Shown here piece by piece: positions 31,098 to 38,844 of a stretch of DNA of 46,907 bases (positions within the stretch are counted from its first letter, which is position 1; the number at the start of each line of letters is the position of its first letter). Location: the NCBI GenBank assembly GCA_025964435.1, contig JAOPYV010000070.1, positions 1 to 46,907 on the forward strand, written 5' to 3'. Below the pieces are notes generated by a model. It saw only the letters and a list, made by a program, of their open reading frames with translations, ran no database searches and had not been told where the DNA came from. The position numbers and the translations under genes were made by a program. This DNA is from Thermoleophilia bacterium. GTDB lineage: Bacteria > Actinomycetota > Thermoleophilia > Gaiellales > SKUG01.

Positions 31098-32416
31098 CAG
31101 CGCAGGAAGTCAGGCAGGTCGAGGTCGTCGCCGCCGCTCGCGGCAGGCTCCTCGCTCGGCTTGCGAACCATCCCGCCGAAGCGGCTGGTCTGCGCAGGCG
31201 CCGAGGCCTGCTGCTTGCCAGCTCCACCGAAGCCGGTGGCCACCACCGTCACCCAGACCTGGCCGGTCAGGCGACTGTCGATCGTTGCACCGAAGATGAT
31301 GTTGGCGTCGGGCGCCGCGTTCTCCTGGATGATGCGCGCAGCTTCCGTCACCTCATGCAGTGTCAGGTCGTCGCCGCCGGAGATCGACAGCAGGATGCCA
31401 CCGGCACCGGCAGGTGACTGCTCGATGAGCGGTGAGCCGATCGCCGACAGCGCGGCATCCTTGGCGCGGGTCTCGCCCGAGCCGAAGCCGATGCCCATGA
31501 GCGCATTGCCCGAGTTCGCCATGATCGTCCGCACGTCGGCGAAGTCGACGTTGATCAGGCCCGGCATCGTGATGAGGTCCGTGATGCCCTGCACGCCCTG
31601 GCGCAGCACGTCATCTGCAACGCGGAACGCTTCGAGCATGCTGACATCGCGGTGCAGCACCTCGAGCAGGCGGTTGTTCGGAATGACGATGACGGTGTCG
31701 GCGTACTTGCGCAGCTCCTCCAGGCCGGAGCTCGCGCTGCGCTGACGACCGGAGCCCTCGAACGAGAACGGCGTGGTGACGATCGCAACCGTCAGCGCTC
31801 CCAGCTCGCGGGCCGCACGGCAGACGACGGGCGCCGCACCGGTACCGGTACCACCACCCTCGCCGCAGGTGACGAAGACCATGTCCGAGCCCTTGAGCAC
31901 GTGCCGCAGGTGGTCGTAGCTCGCCTCTGCTGCGGCCTTGCCGACCTCCGGCTCGGCACCGGAGCCGAGGCCACCGGTCAGCTCGTTGCCGATGTGCAGG
32001 CGCACGGGCGCATTCGAGATCTCGAGCTGCTGCAGGTCGGTGTTGATCGCGACGAACTCCACGCCGCGCACGTCGCTGTCCATCATCCGCTCGAGCGCGT
32101 TGATGCCGGCACCACCCACACCGACCACACGGATCACCGCGAGGTAGGTGGAGGCGTCGGCGACCATCTGCGTCACGGCGCTGCCGCTGGCGGCGCTGCC
32201 GACGTTCTGCGGCGGTGCCTTCTCGACCGGTTCTGCCGGCGGAGCGCTGGCCGCTGCGGACGGCGATGCTGCTGCATCGGTCGCGGGCTCGGCGGGCGGC
32301 GGCGTGATGATCGGCCCCGCCTGGGGCTTCTCCGTCGCCGCGCTGCCGCGATTGTCTGTCGCAGCGAAGAGCTGCGCGAGGGGACTATCGTTGAGGCTAG
32401 ACCGCTTGTTCGACAC
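31097..32416 (-). CDS. ftsZ: Cell division protein FtsZ with a long N-terminal extension
   Basis: A 439-residue tubulin homologue. The GTPase core starts near 90 ('LAVIRVVGVGGAGINALERM'), with the tubulin signature 'GGGTGTG' at 187-193, the synergy loop 'GLINVDFADV' and 'SALMGIGFGSGE'-type block. The C-terminal peptide 'DDLDLPDFLR' is the FtsA/ZipA/SepF-binding tail. Residues 1-85 are an Ala/Pro/Ser-rich extension not present in typical FtsZ. The GTG start at 32416 lies inside the end of parA but has a perfect AGGAGG nine bases upstream, and the internal ATG at 32167 has none, so the extension is probably real. Usual location would be the dcw cluster; here it is coupled to a ParA-like gene. 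Confidence 0.93.
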   Translation of the reverse strand: MSNKRSSLNDSPLAQLFAATDNRGSAATEKPQAGPIITPPPAEPATDAAASPSAAASAPPAEPVEKAPPQNVGSAASGSAVTQMVADASTYLAVIRVVGVGGAGINALERMMDSDVRGVEFVAINTDLQQLEISNAPVRLHIGNELTGGLGSGAEPEVGKAAAEASYDHLRHVLKGSDMVFVTCGEGGGTGTGAAPVVCRAARELGALTVAIVTTPFSFEGSGRQRSASSGLEELRKYADTVIVIPNNRLLEVLHRDVSMLEAFRVADDVLRQGVQGITDLITMPGLINVDFADVRTIMANSGNALMGIGFGSGETRAKDAALSAIGSPLIEQSPAGAGGILLSISGGDDLTLHEVTEAARIIQENAAPDANIIFGATIDSRLTGQVWVTVVATGFGGAGKQQASAPAQTSRFGGMVRKPSEEPAASGGDDLDLPDFLR

Positions 32417-33257
32417 GTGCCACGACCTCCTGGGCGAGCTCGCGATACTGCGCAGCTGCCGTTCCGTTGCTTTCGTACGTCAGCACCGAGGAACCCTGGA
32501 CGGGCGCCTCCGCGAGACGGATGGTCTTCTTGATCCGCACCTTCATCACTCGGTCACCATAGTTCTGCAGGAGCAACTCCGTCGCCTCACGGCTGTGGAT
32601 GGTGCGTCCGTCATACATGGTGATGAGCACTCCGCCGATGCGAACCTTCGGGTTCAGGTGCTCGCGGATGACCTGCAGCGTGTTGTCGAGCTGCACGAGA
32701 CCACGGAGCGAGAGGTACTCGGCCTGGACCGGAACGATGACCTCGTCGGACGCCGTGAAGGCGTTGACGGTGAGCAGTCCGAGGCTGGGCGGCGTGTCGA
32801 TCAGGATGTAGTCGTAATCCTTCTTGACTGGTGCCAGTGCCTTCTCGAGCATGCGCTCGCGGCCGATCATGCTGCTGAGCGCGAGCTCGGCGCCGGCAAG
32901 GTCGATGCTCGCCACCGCGATGTCGCACTCGGGAGTCTTATGGATGTTGTGCTCGATCGCAAGACGATGCACGAGTACGTCGAAGATGGACTTGGGCAGG
33001 TTCTCGACGTCGATGCCGAAGCTCATCGTGAGGTTCGACTGTGGATCGAGGTCCACCACCAGCACGCGATTGCCGAGCTCCGTCAATGCCGCGCCCAGGT
33101 TCATGGTCGTCGTCGTCTTGGCGACGCCGCCCTTCTGGTTCGACAGGCAGATCACGCGGCACTCAGGCTCGCGCTCGGGTCGGTTCGTCACGAAGCGTGG
33201 ACCGAATGGGTCCTGCTGCTGCGGAATGAACGCATGTGTGTGTGGACTGGTGTTCAT
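32397..33257 (-). CDS. parA: ParA/Soj/MinD-type ATPase
   Basis: A 286-residue deviant Walker ATPase. The motif is KGGVAKTT at 42-49 with both lysines present; 'VVDLDPQSNLT' and 'ILIDTPPSLGLLT' are the switch and Walker B blocks. It has a 35-residue polar N-terminal extension. Such ATPases position chromosomes, plasmids or protein clusters by binding DNA when dimeric. No parB gene is adjacent; the next gene in the operon is ftsZ, overlapping by 20 bases. AAGGGGA lies upstream of the ATG at 33257, chosen over the longer frame to 33281. A MipZ/PldP-like role in placing FtsZ is possible but unproven. Confidence 0.92.
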   Translation of the reverse strand: MNTSPHTHAFIPQQQDPFGPRFVTNRPEREPECRVICLSNQKGGVAKTTTTMNLGAALTELGNRVLVVDLDPQSNLTMSFGIDVENLPKSIFDVLVHRLAIEHNIHKTPECDIAVASIDLAGAELALSSMIGRERMLEKALAPVKKDYDYILIDTPPSLGLLTVNAFTASDEVIVPVQAEYLSLRGLVQLDNTLQVIREHLNPKVRIGGVLITMYDGRTIHSREATELLLQNYGDRVMKVRIKKTIRLAEAPVQGSSVLTYESNGTAAAQYRELAQEVVARVEQAV

Positions 33258-33517
33258 GGTCTCGTGTTCCCCTTGCCCCACCGCTCTCGCGGCCGTCGCA
33301 TTGCCGTAGCCCAGACACCGTGCGCACCGGTCCGAACTACCGCTTCACCATTCCATCGGCTCCACGAGACGATCGGTTGCAGGCAGTTTCACGCTCCAGG
33401 CCAGCGTGGCCGCCGGAATGGCTCGGCTGGCCGCCCACGCGGGCGAAGCACGCGTCGTCGCGGAATCGTCCGGCGCCAAGCGGCCACCGTGCCCCGGGGC
33501 ACTCCGGCAACGTGGGA

Positions 33518-33523
33518 TAGGCT
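33518..33523 (+). promoter_or_regulatory. Leaderless -10 element (TAGGCT) of the ArsA pair
   Basis: TAGGCT ends nine bases before the ATG at 33533, at the long end of the range seen here. Confidence 0.4.
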
Positions 33524-33532
33524 GCGTCTACC

Positions 33533-34588
33533 ATGGCAACCCGGCCCCACTTCGACCCAGAGCAGCTCCCCCTCGGCCTCCAGCCGCGCACGATCTTCGT
33601 GACCGGCAAGGGTGGCGTCGGCAAGTCGACGGTCGCAGCTGCCCTGGCGCTCTCGTGGCGCGATGCGGGGGCGCGGACGCTGCTCGTCGAGCTCGATGGC
33701 CAGGCCAGCGCGGCGTCGCTGCTCTCGCCGCGCACGATCGGCTACGAGCCGACCCCGCTGGGCGAGCACCTCGCCGCGATGCGCATCACGATGCTCGACG
33801 CGCTCAAGGAGTACGCGCGGCTGCGGCTCAAGGTGAAGGCGCTCGCCGACCGGCTCGTCTCGAATCCCGTGATCGACCAGTTCACGCAGGCGGCCCCGGG
33901 ATTCCGCGACCTGCTCATCCTCGGCAAGCTCTGGTCCCTCTCCGCCGCGACCGACAATCGCGGGCGCCACGTGTGGGACGCGATCGTCGTCGATTCGCCG
34001 GCGACCGGCCACGGCGTCGGCCTGCTCAACATGGCGGGCGTCGTCGCCAAGATGTTCCCGGTCGGCCCGATCGCCACGGAGGCGAAGCGCGTCGATGCCT
34101 TCACGCGCGACCCCAAGCGAACGGGCGTCGTGCTCGTGTCGCTGCCGGAGGAGCTGCCCGTCACCGAGACGCTCGAGCTGCGCGACCAGCTGATCGAGCA
34201 GGGCGTCACCGTCGCCGCGACCGTGCTGAACGGGCTGCTCGTCGACCGCTTCACCGATGCTGAAGCTGCCCAGGCGAGCGCGCTCGAGGCGCAGCTGCCG
34301 GCGGATGCGTCGCCGGCAGTCCGGCATGCGCTGGAGACCGTCAGCTGGGAGCACGGCCGCTGCGTCGACCAGGCCGCCGAGCGTGTGCGGCTCGACGCAG
34401 GCCTCGATGAGCCGGCGTGCGTGCTGCCCTACATGTTCGCGCCGCAGCTCGAGCGCGACCACCTCACCGCACTGTCACAGTGGCTGTCGCCCGCCGGGCA
34501 AGAGGTGCTCATGCGCCAGCTCGCGGGCGCGAGCGACGGGCCCTCCGCTGCAGCTGCCGTCCATGCCGCCGCAGGAGAGACCTCGTGA
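33533..34588 (+). CDS. ArsA/Get3-like ATPase, first of a tandem pair
   Basis: A 351-residue anion-transporting-ATPase family protein. Deviant Walker A 'GKGGVGKST' at 25-33 has the signature lysine; 'VVDSPATGHGVGLL' is the switch region. It lacks the Cys triad of true arsenic ATPases. Actinobacteria typically carry two adjacent diverged copies (Rv3679 and Rv3680 in Mycobacterium tuberculosis) forming a heteromer with effects on small-molecule resistance and metabolism. Its stop overlaps the GTG of the second gene (GTGA at 34585-34588). The C-terminal 40 residues are Ala/Gly-rich. No transporter gene is adjacent, so an arsenite function is unlikely. Confidence 0.87.
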   Translation: MATRPHFDPEQLPLGLQPRTIFVTGKGGVGKSTVAAALALSWRDAGARTLLVELDGQASAASLLSPRTIGYEPTPLGEHLAAMRITMLDALKEYARLRLKVKALADRLVSNPVIDQFTQAAPGFRDLLILGKLWSLSAATDNRGRHVWDAIVVDSPATGHGVGLLNMAGVVAKMFPVGPIATEAKRVDAFTRDPKRTGVVLVSLPEELPVTETLELRDQLIEQGVTVAATVLNGLLVDRFTDAEAAQASALEAQLPADASPAVRHALETVSWEHGRCVDQAAERVRLDAGLDEPACVLPYMFAPQLERDHLTALSQWLSPAGQEVLMRQLAGASDGPSAAAAVHAAAGETS

Positions 34589-35709
34589 CTGCGCACCACG
34601 CCTCCCCCACCGAGCTGAGCGGCCGACTCGACCGCCTCGGCGTGCTGCTCGTCTGCGGCTCGGGTGGCGTCGGCAAGACGAGCGTGGCGGCAGCGATCGC
34701 GCTCGATGAGGCGATGCGCGGTCGCCGCGTCTGCGTGATCACGATCGATCCCGCCAAGCGGCTCGCGCAGGCGATGGGCCTCACGAGGCTCGAGGACCGC
34801 GAGCGCAAGGTGAAGCTGCCCCAGGGCGGCACCGCAGGCGGCTCGCTCCACGCGCTCATGCTGGATCCCAAGACGGCCTTCGACCGCATGGTCACCGAAA
34901 CCGCGTCGACAGATGAGGAGCGCGACCGGATCCTCGGCAACCGCGTCTACCAGCAGGTCTCGGGCTCCAGCTCCGGCACGCAGGAGTACATGGCGCTCGA
35001 GCGCCTGTACGAGCTGGACCGTGGCGGCAAGTACGACCTGATCGTCGTCGATACGCCGCCCGCCGCACACGCCAAGGACATGCTCGAGAGCCCGCATCGC
35101 ATGCTGCGCTTCCTCGAGGGCAAGTCGCTGCGCTGGTTCCTCAAGCCGGGCGCGAAGGCAGGCAAGCTCGGGCTCAAGGCGCTCGGCGGCTCCAACGGAC
35201 CCGTCGTCGGCCTGCTCCAGAAGATCACCGGCGCCGAGATGCTGCGCGACACGACCGAGTTCCTCGAATCGATGGAGGGCATCTACGGCTCGGTCAGCGA
35301 TCGCATCCGCGTCGTCGACCGCATGTTCGGCAGCCCCAACACGGGGTTCCTCGCGGTGACGAGCCCGGAGCGCGAGAGCGTCGACCAGGCCGTCGCCTTC
35401 TGGGAGCTGCTCGAGGAGCGCCGCTACTGCTTCGTCGGTACCGTCGTCAATCGCGTCGAGCCGCCGGCCCCCGGCACCTACGCGAGCGATGCCGAGCTCG
35501 ATGCGCTCGAGGGCATCGACGAGTCGCTGGCCGCCCGCATCGCGGCGGCGCAGGTCGACCACTCCGCACTTGCCAGCCGCGATCGGTCACGACTCGATGA
35601 GCTCGCGCGCGAGACCGGCGATGCGCTGACGATCTCGATCCCGCGGCTCGCCCGCATGGTCAACGACCTCGACGGCCTCCGGGCGCTCGCGCCCTACCTC
35701 CACGGCTGA
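34585..35709 (+). CDS. ArsA/Get3-like ATPase, second of a tandem pair
   Basis: A 374-residue partner of the preceding gene. The P-loop is 'GSGGVGKTS' at 25-33, so the signature Lys at the second position of GKGG is replaced by Ser, while the Walker lysine is kept. 'ITIDPAKRLAQAMGL' and 'VVDTPPAAHAKDML' are the family switch blocks. The asymmetric P-loops fit a heteromer in which the two subunits play different roles in ATP hydrolysis. The GTG start at 34585 overlaps the first gene and has AGGAGA upstream, which rules out the longer frame from 34417. The gene ends 16 bases before the stop of the convergent LysR gene. Confidence 0.87.
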   Translation: MTAHHASPTELSGRLDRLGVLLVCGSGGVGKTSVAAAIALDEAMRGRRVCVITIDPAKRLAQAMGLTRLEDRERKVKLPQGGTAGGSLHALMLDPKTAFDRMVTETASTDEERDRILGNRVYQQVSGSSSGTQEYMALERLYELDRGGKYDLIVVDTPPAAHAKDMLESPHRMLRFLEGKSLRWFLKPGAKAGKLGLKALGGSNGPVVGLLQKITGAEMLRDTTEFLESMEGIYGSVSDRIRVVDRMFGSPNTGFLAVTSPERESVDQAVAFWELLEERRYCFVGTVVNRVEPPAPGTYASDAELDALEGIDESLAARIAAAQVDHSALASRDRSRLDELARETGDALTISIPRLARMVNDLDGLRALAPYLHG

Positions 35710-35725
35710 GCCGCCGACCCCGGGT

Positions 35726-36598
35726 TCACGCGACGACGAGCGCGGCCAGCGTATCGCGCACGAGCTGCACGCCCTCGGGCACCTCGCCGCGTCGCGTCAC
35801 CACGTAGACCGGCTGGCGATGCGCCGTCGTGCCGGAAGGGCCATCGAGCCGGCGCAGCCGGTACGACTCCTCGACGTGACGATCGGCGAGCTGCACGAAG
35901 AAGTCGGCGAGGTAGGCCACGGCCAGCCCCTCGCGACACAGCTCGAGCGCCGTGTGCGTGTGCGTCACGCGGTAGCGAACCCGGCGCACGATCGACTCGT
36001 CCGGCCAGCCGTCGACCCCCTGCGGACGCGGCGACGCCGAGACGATCGCCCGCGCCGGAGCCGCGTAGGGCCACTCCTCGAAGGGCACGCCTGCGAATCG
36101 ATCCGTGCCCCACGTCGACAGGGCCACCGCGCCGACCTCCATCACGTCGAGCGCCGGGTCGACGACCGGCACGTAGGTGATGCCGAGGTCGACGCTCCCG
36201 GCGAGCACCGCGTCGATCGTCTGCTCGGGGCCGAGGTAGCGATGCTCGAATGCGACCCCACCATGCTGCGCCGAGAGGCGCGCCGCGAATGCCGTGCCGA
36301 AGGTCTCGTGGGAGGCGAAACGGAGCGTCGACGTCCCGGTGCGGCCCGTGGCCAGGTCATGGGGAATCTCGCTCAGCTCCGCAACGAGCGGTGCGACCCG
36401 GCGCGCAAGCTCGCGCCCCGCCGCCGTGACCGCCATGGTCCGTCCGGTGCGCGCGAACAGCGGCACGCCGACCTCGACTTCCAGCTGGCGCATCGCCTTC
36501 GAGAGTGCCGGCTGCGACACGTGCAGCACGCGCGCGGCACGACCGAACCCACCGGAGCTGCAGATGGCGAGGAAGTAGCGGAGTCGGGTGGTGTTCAT
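35726..36598 (-). CDS. LysR-family transcriptional regulator
   Basis: A 290-residue regulator. Residues 1-60 are a winged helix-turn-helix ('FLAICSSGGFGRAARVLHVS' then 'QPALSKAMRQLEVEVGVPLF'), and residues 90-290 are the periplasmic-binding-like effector domain. The ATG at 36598 is set by the family N-terminus MNTTRLRYFL. A TATCAT hexamer ends six bases before it, and a near-perfect inverted repeat overlaps that hexamer, so the protein probably represses its own gene. The divergent gene at 36705 is a likely target. The effector is unknown. Confidence 0.9.
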   Translation of the reverse strand: MNTTRLRYFLAICSSGGFGRAARVLHVSQPALSKAMRQLEVEVGVPLFARTGRTMAVTAAGRELARRVAPLVAELSEIPHDLATGRTGTSTLRFASHETFGTAFAARLSAQHGGVAFEHRYLGPEQTIDAVLAGSVDLGITYVPVVDPALDVMEVGAVALSTWGTDRFAGVPFEEWPYAAPARAIVSASPRPQGVDGWPDESIVRRVRYRVTHTHTALELCREGLAVAYLADFFVQLADRHVEESYRLRRLDGPSGTTAHRQPVYVVTRRGEVPEGVQLVRDTLAALVVA

Positions 36599-36604
36599 CC
36601 TCCA

Positions 36605-36622
36605 ATGATAACCGCAGGTAAT
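36605..36622. promoter_or_regulatory. LysR-type operator overlapping the lysR -10 element
   Basis: ATAACC-GCA-GGTAAT at 36608-36622 is an inverted repeat with one mismatch and fits the T-N11-A pattern of LysR boxes. On the minus strand TATCAT (36605-36610) is the likely -10 element of the lysR gene and shares bases with the left arm. Confidence 0.5.
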
Positions 36623-36704
36623 GTGGTCCTGTCGCAATGAGCCTTGGACGTTATGCGTCACGGTCCGTATCGTGCTCGTACCATCACCCCGAGGAGCTCC
36701 CCCG

Positions 36705-37208
36705 ATGCAGGTCACCGCACCATCGCCCGCCACGTCCGCCCAGCCCGATGCACGCCCGCTCAGCGGCGTCAGCGCGCGCATCACATGGCAGGACACGATC
36801 GTTCCCCGCCTCACCGGTGTCGTCGAGCTGCGTGCCCGCCTCGATGGGAGCAAGGCCCGGCGCTACGATTCCGTCGACGCTGCCATCCGCGCCGCGAAGT
36901 CGGCAACCAAGCTGCTCGGCCAGCCAGTCGCTGTCGTCCATGACCTGATCCACGAGCCCAGCGTGCCGGGCTTGCCGATCCACAACTTCTGGCGCGTCGC
37001 CGTCGTCGATGTCCTGGCCGGCGCCGACCAGCTCTGGCAGGTCGGCAGCCACCGAGCGACATTCACGCGGCTCGAGGCGAATGACGTGGACCAGCTGACG
37101 GTCTACGTCCCCCAGCTCACCTCGATCGTCGCGGTCGCCGCGGGCGCCACGCTGCTCGACCGACGCGCCGGCTCGTGGATCGCCACCACGACGCGCGAGG
37201 ACCTCTGA
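36705..37208 (+). CDS. Unknown 167-residue protein divergent from the LysR gene
   Basis: A soluble protein with no signal peptide. The first 35 residues are disordered-looking and Ser/Thr/Pro/Ala-rich (MQVTAPSPATSAQ). The rest seems alpha/beta ('RYDSVDAAIRAAKSATKLLG', 'PVAVVHDLIHEP', 'LTSIVAVAAGATLL'). No family is recognised. GAGGAG at 36691-36696 precedes the ATG at 36705 by eight bases, which decides the start. Its position suggests control by the neighbouring LysR regulator. It ends six bases before a convergent gene. Confidence 0.6.
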   Translation: MQVTAPSPATSAQPDARPLSGVSARITWQDTIVPRLTGVVELRARLDGSKARRYDSVDAAIRAAKSATKLLGQPVAVVHDLIHEPSVPGLPIHNFWRVAVVDVLAGADQLWQVGSHRATFTRLEANDVDQLTVYVPQLTSIVAVAAGATLLDRRAGSWIATTTREDL

Positions 37209-37214
37209 CCCGGA

Positions 37215-38585
37215 TCAGGCGCTGGGCTCGGCGCCCATGGTCGCGATGCCGAGCTGACGACGCTCGCGCTCGCCGATCACGATCGCGTCCGCGTACGCCG
37301 CAAGGCTCGTGACCGGCAGCTCACCGATCAGGCCGGCAGCGATGGTGGCACGAAGCGCGGCGGCAAGCGTGCGCGTGACCTGCACCGATTCGGGGCCGGG
37401 CGGATCGCCGGCCTGGATCAGCTTGGCTGCGAGGTGCATCGCGTCGACGTAGGCGCGCCGGTCCGGCAAATCGGTGCCGAGCACGACCGCGATGCGCAGC
37501 GCGGCACTGCCGACCTCACGCTCGCGGGCGTAGATCTCGATGAGCATGTCGAACAGCGCACGCAGCGCCGCCATGCCGTGTGCCGTGGCAGCGAACTGGT
37601 AGCGCTCGACGGCTCGCGCCAGCGTGCCATCGGGATCGCTGGAGAGGCGTCGCAGCGCGGTCGGCAGGTGCTTGGCGACGGTGCCGTCGACCTTGCTCGG
37701 CAGGTGACCACAGCGACGGGCGGCGACGGCAGGCACGGGGCGCGGCGCGAGGGTGCGCCAGTCGAAGCGCTCGAGCACGAGCGGTCCCGCGGCGACGGAG
37801 CCGCCCGCGAGGGCGCGAATCGCACTGGTCACGTCGACGATCGCGCGCAGCGGATCGATCGCGGTCTCGTCGTCGTCCGGGCCGACCTGTCGCTCGAACT
37901 GCAGCATCGCGGTGGGCAGCCCGTCCTTGCTGCCATCGCCCCAGTCCAGCTGGGCGGCCTCGGGCCACTCCATCCGGAAGCCCTCGGGATCGACCGCACG
38001 CAGCGTGACGCCGGGCGCGAGCTCAAGGTCGCCGTACATGAGGCGCAGGCCCCACATCGGCGTCATCGCCACGTAGCGACGCGCGTCCGAGTACAGGACC
38101 TTCTCGAAGCGCAGGTAGTGCTCGAGCAGCGCCGCCTCGTCGAGCTCGAAGTCCGGCGAGACCTCCGACATGCTGACGAGCATCGGCACGAGCAGCTCGG
38201 CCTTCGCGGCGATCTGCAGGTCGGCGACCTGGTCGGCGCGCCCAGCGCGCAGGAACGTGCTGCACGCGGGATCACTCGTGACGGTCCAGACGGCGTCGTC
38301 GGCCGCCTCGAGCTCCCAGATGCGGTCGATGCGCTCGCTGACGAAGCGCTCGGTCATCGGGCGGTACTCGTAGAAGGGTCGCTCGTCCCGCAGCTTGCGG
38401 TGCTCGGCGACGCTGAAGGAGATGTCGGCGCCGGCTTCACGATCGGTCGCGAGCAGCGCGAACGCCTCGATGACGAAGCGCCTCAGCGCCGAGTACAGGC
38501 CCGCATTGCGGATGGGAAGCTGCAGTTGGGTATCCACGCTTGCGTGGTTCGACGCATGTCTGGTGTCTCCTGTATCGATGACCAT
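37215..38585 (-). CDS. Unknown protein, possibly Apea-like HEPN fold with a degenerate active site
   Basis: About 456 residues if the ATG at 38585 is used; a GTG at 38537 is an alternative, and neither has a convincing ribosome binding site. An AGGAGA eight bases before an ATG exists nearby but in another frame, so a small indel near the 5' end is possible. The N-terminal 300 residues are not recognised. The C-terminal third ('RYQFAATAHGMAALRALFDM', 'SAALRIAVVLG', 'YVDAMHLAAKLIQAGD') has the helical layout of Apea-type HEPN domains, but the RNase motif R-x4-6-H is not present. HEPN proteins often act in antiviral or toxin systems; without the motif this would be non-catalytic. Tentative. Confidence 0.45.
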   Translation of the reverse strand: MVIDTGDTRHASNHASVDTQLQLPIRNAGLYSALRRFVIEAFALLATDREAGADISFSVAEHRKLRDERPFYEYRPMTERFVSERIDRIWELEAADDAVWTVTSDPACSTFLRAGRADQVADLQIAAKAELLVPMLVSMSEVSPDFELDEAALLEHYLRFEKVLYSDARRYVAMTPMWGLRLMYGDLELAPGVTLRAVDPEGFRMEWPEAAQLDWGDGSKDGLPTAMLQFERQVGPDDDETAIDPLRAIVDVTSAIRALAGGSVAAGPLVLERFDWRTLAPRPVPAVAARRCGHLPSKVDGTVAKHLPTALRRLSSDPDGTLARAVERYQFAATAHGMAALRALFDMLIEIYAREREVGSAALRIAVVLGTDLPDRRAYVDAMHLAAKLIQAGDPPGPESVQVTRTLAAALRATIAAGLIGELPVTSLAAYADAIVIGERERRQLGIATMGAEPSA

Positions 38586-38844
38586 CCGCAATCGCATATT
38601 CGACATGCTGCCAGCGCTGCTGGTGTTCGCATTCGTGTCCGCATTCACCACCTACGTCACGGTTGCCTACGTGCTGCAGGACCCGCTCTGGCTGACCACG
38701 GTCTCCACGCACCAGCGCGAGCACGCCGAGCGACGCGGGCAGGTATCGAATCAGGCGACGCTGGCGACGGACCGTGAGCGCGCCCCGACCAAGGCGTCGG
38801 CCGCAGCCATCGCGCGCACCGCGTCGATCCGCCCGGCGCCGTAG
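38578..38844 (+). CDS. Possible small membrane protein antisense to the subtilase 3' end
   Basis: An 88-residue frame from ATG 38578 with one clear membrane helix ('MLPALLVFAFVSAFTTYVTVAYVL' spans two short parts, about residues 10-33) and a charged tail. Third positions are GC-rich even in the 165 bases where no other gene lies. Against it, the last 94 bases overlap the convergent subtilase gene and no ribosome binding site or promoter is evident. Confidence 0.22.
   Translation: MTIRNRIFDMLPALLVFAFVSAFTTYVTVAYVLQDPLWLTTVSTHQREHAERRGQVSNQATLATDRERAPTKASAAAIARTASIRPAP

Noticed and set aside
31097-33257. Plasmid or integrative element signature because of a ParA gene
   Set aside because: No ParB, integrase, relaxase or replication gene accompanies it; its partner is ftsZ, a core chromosomal gene.
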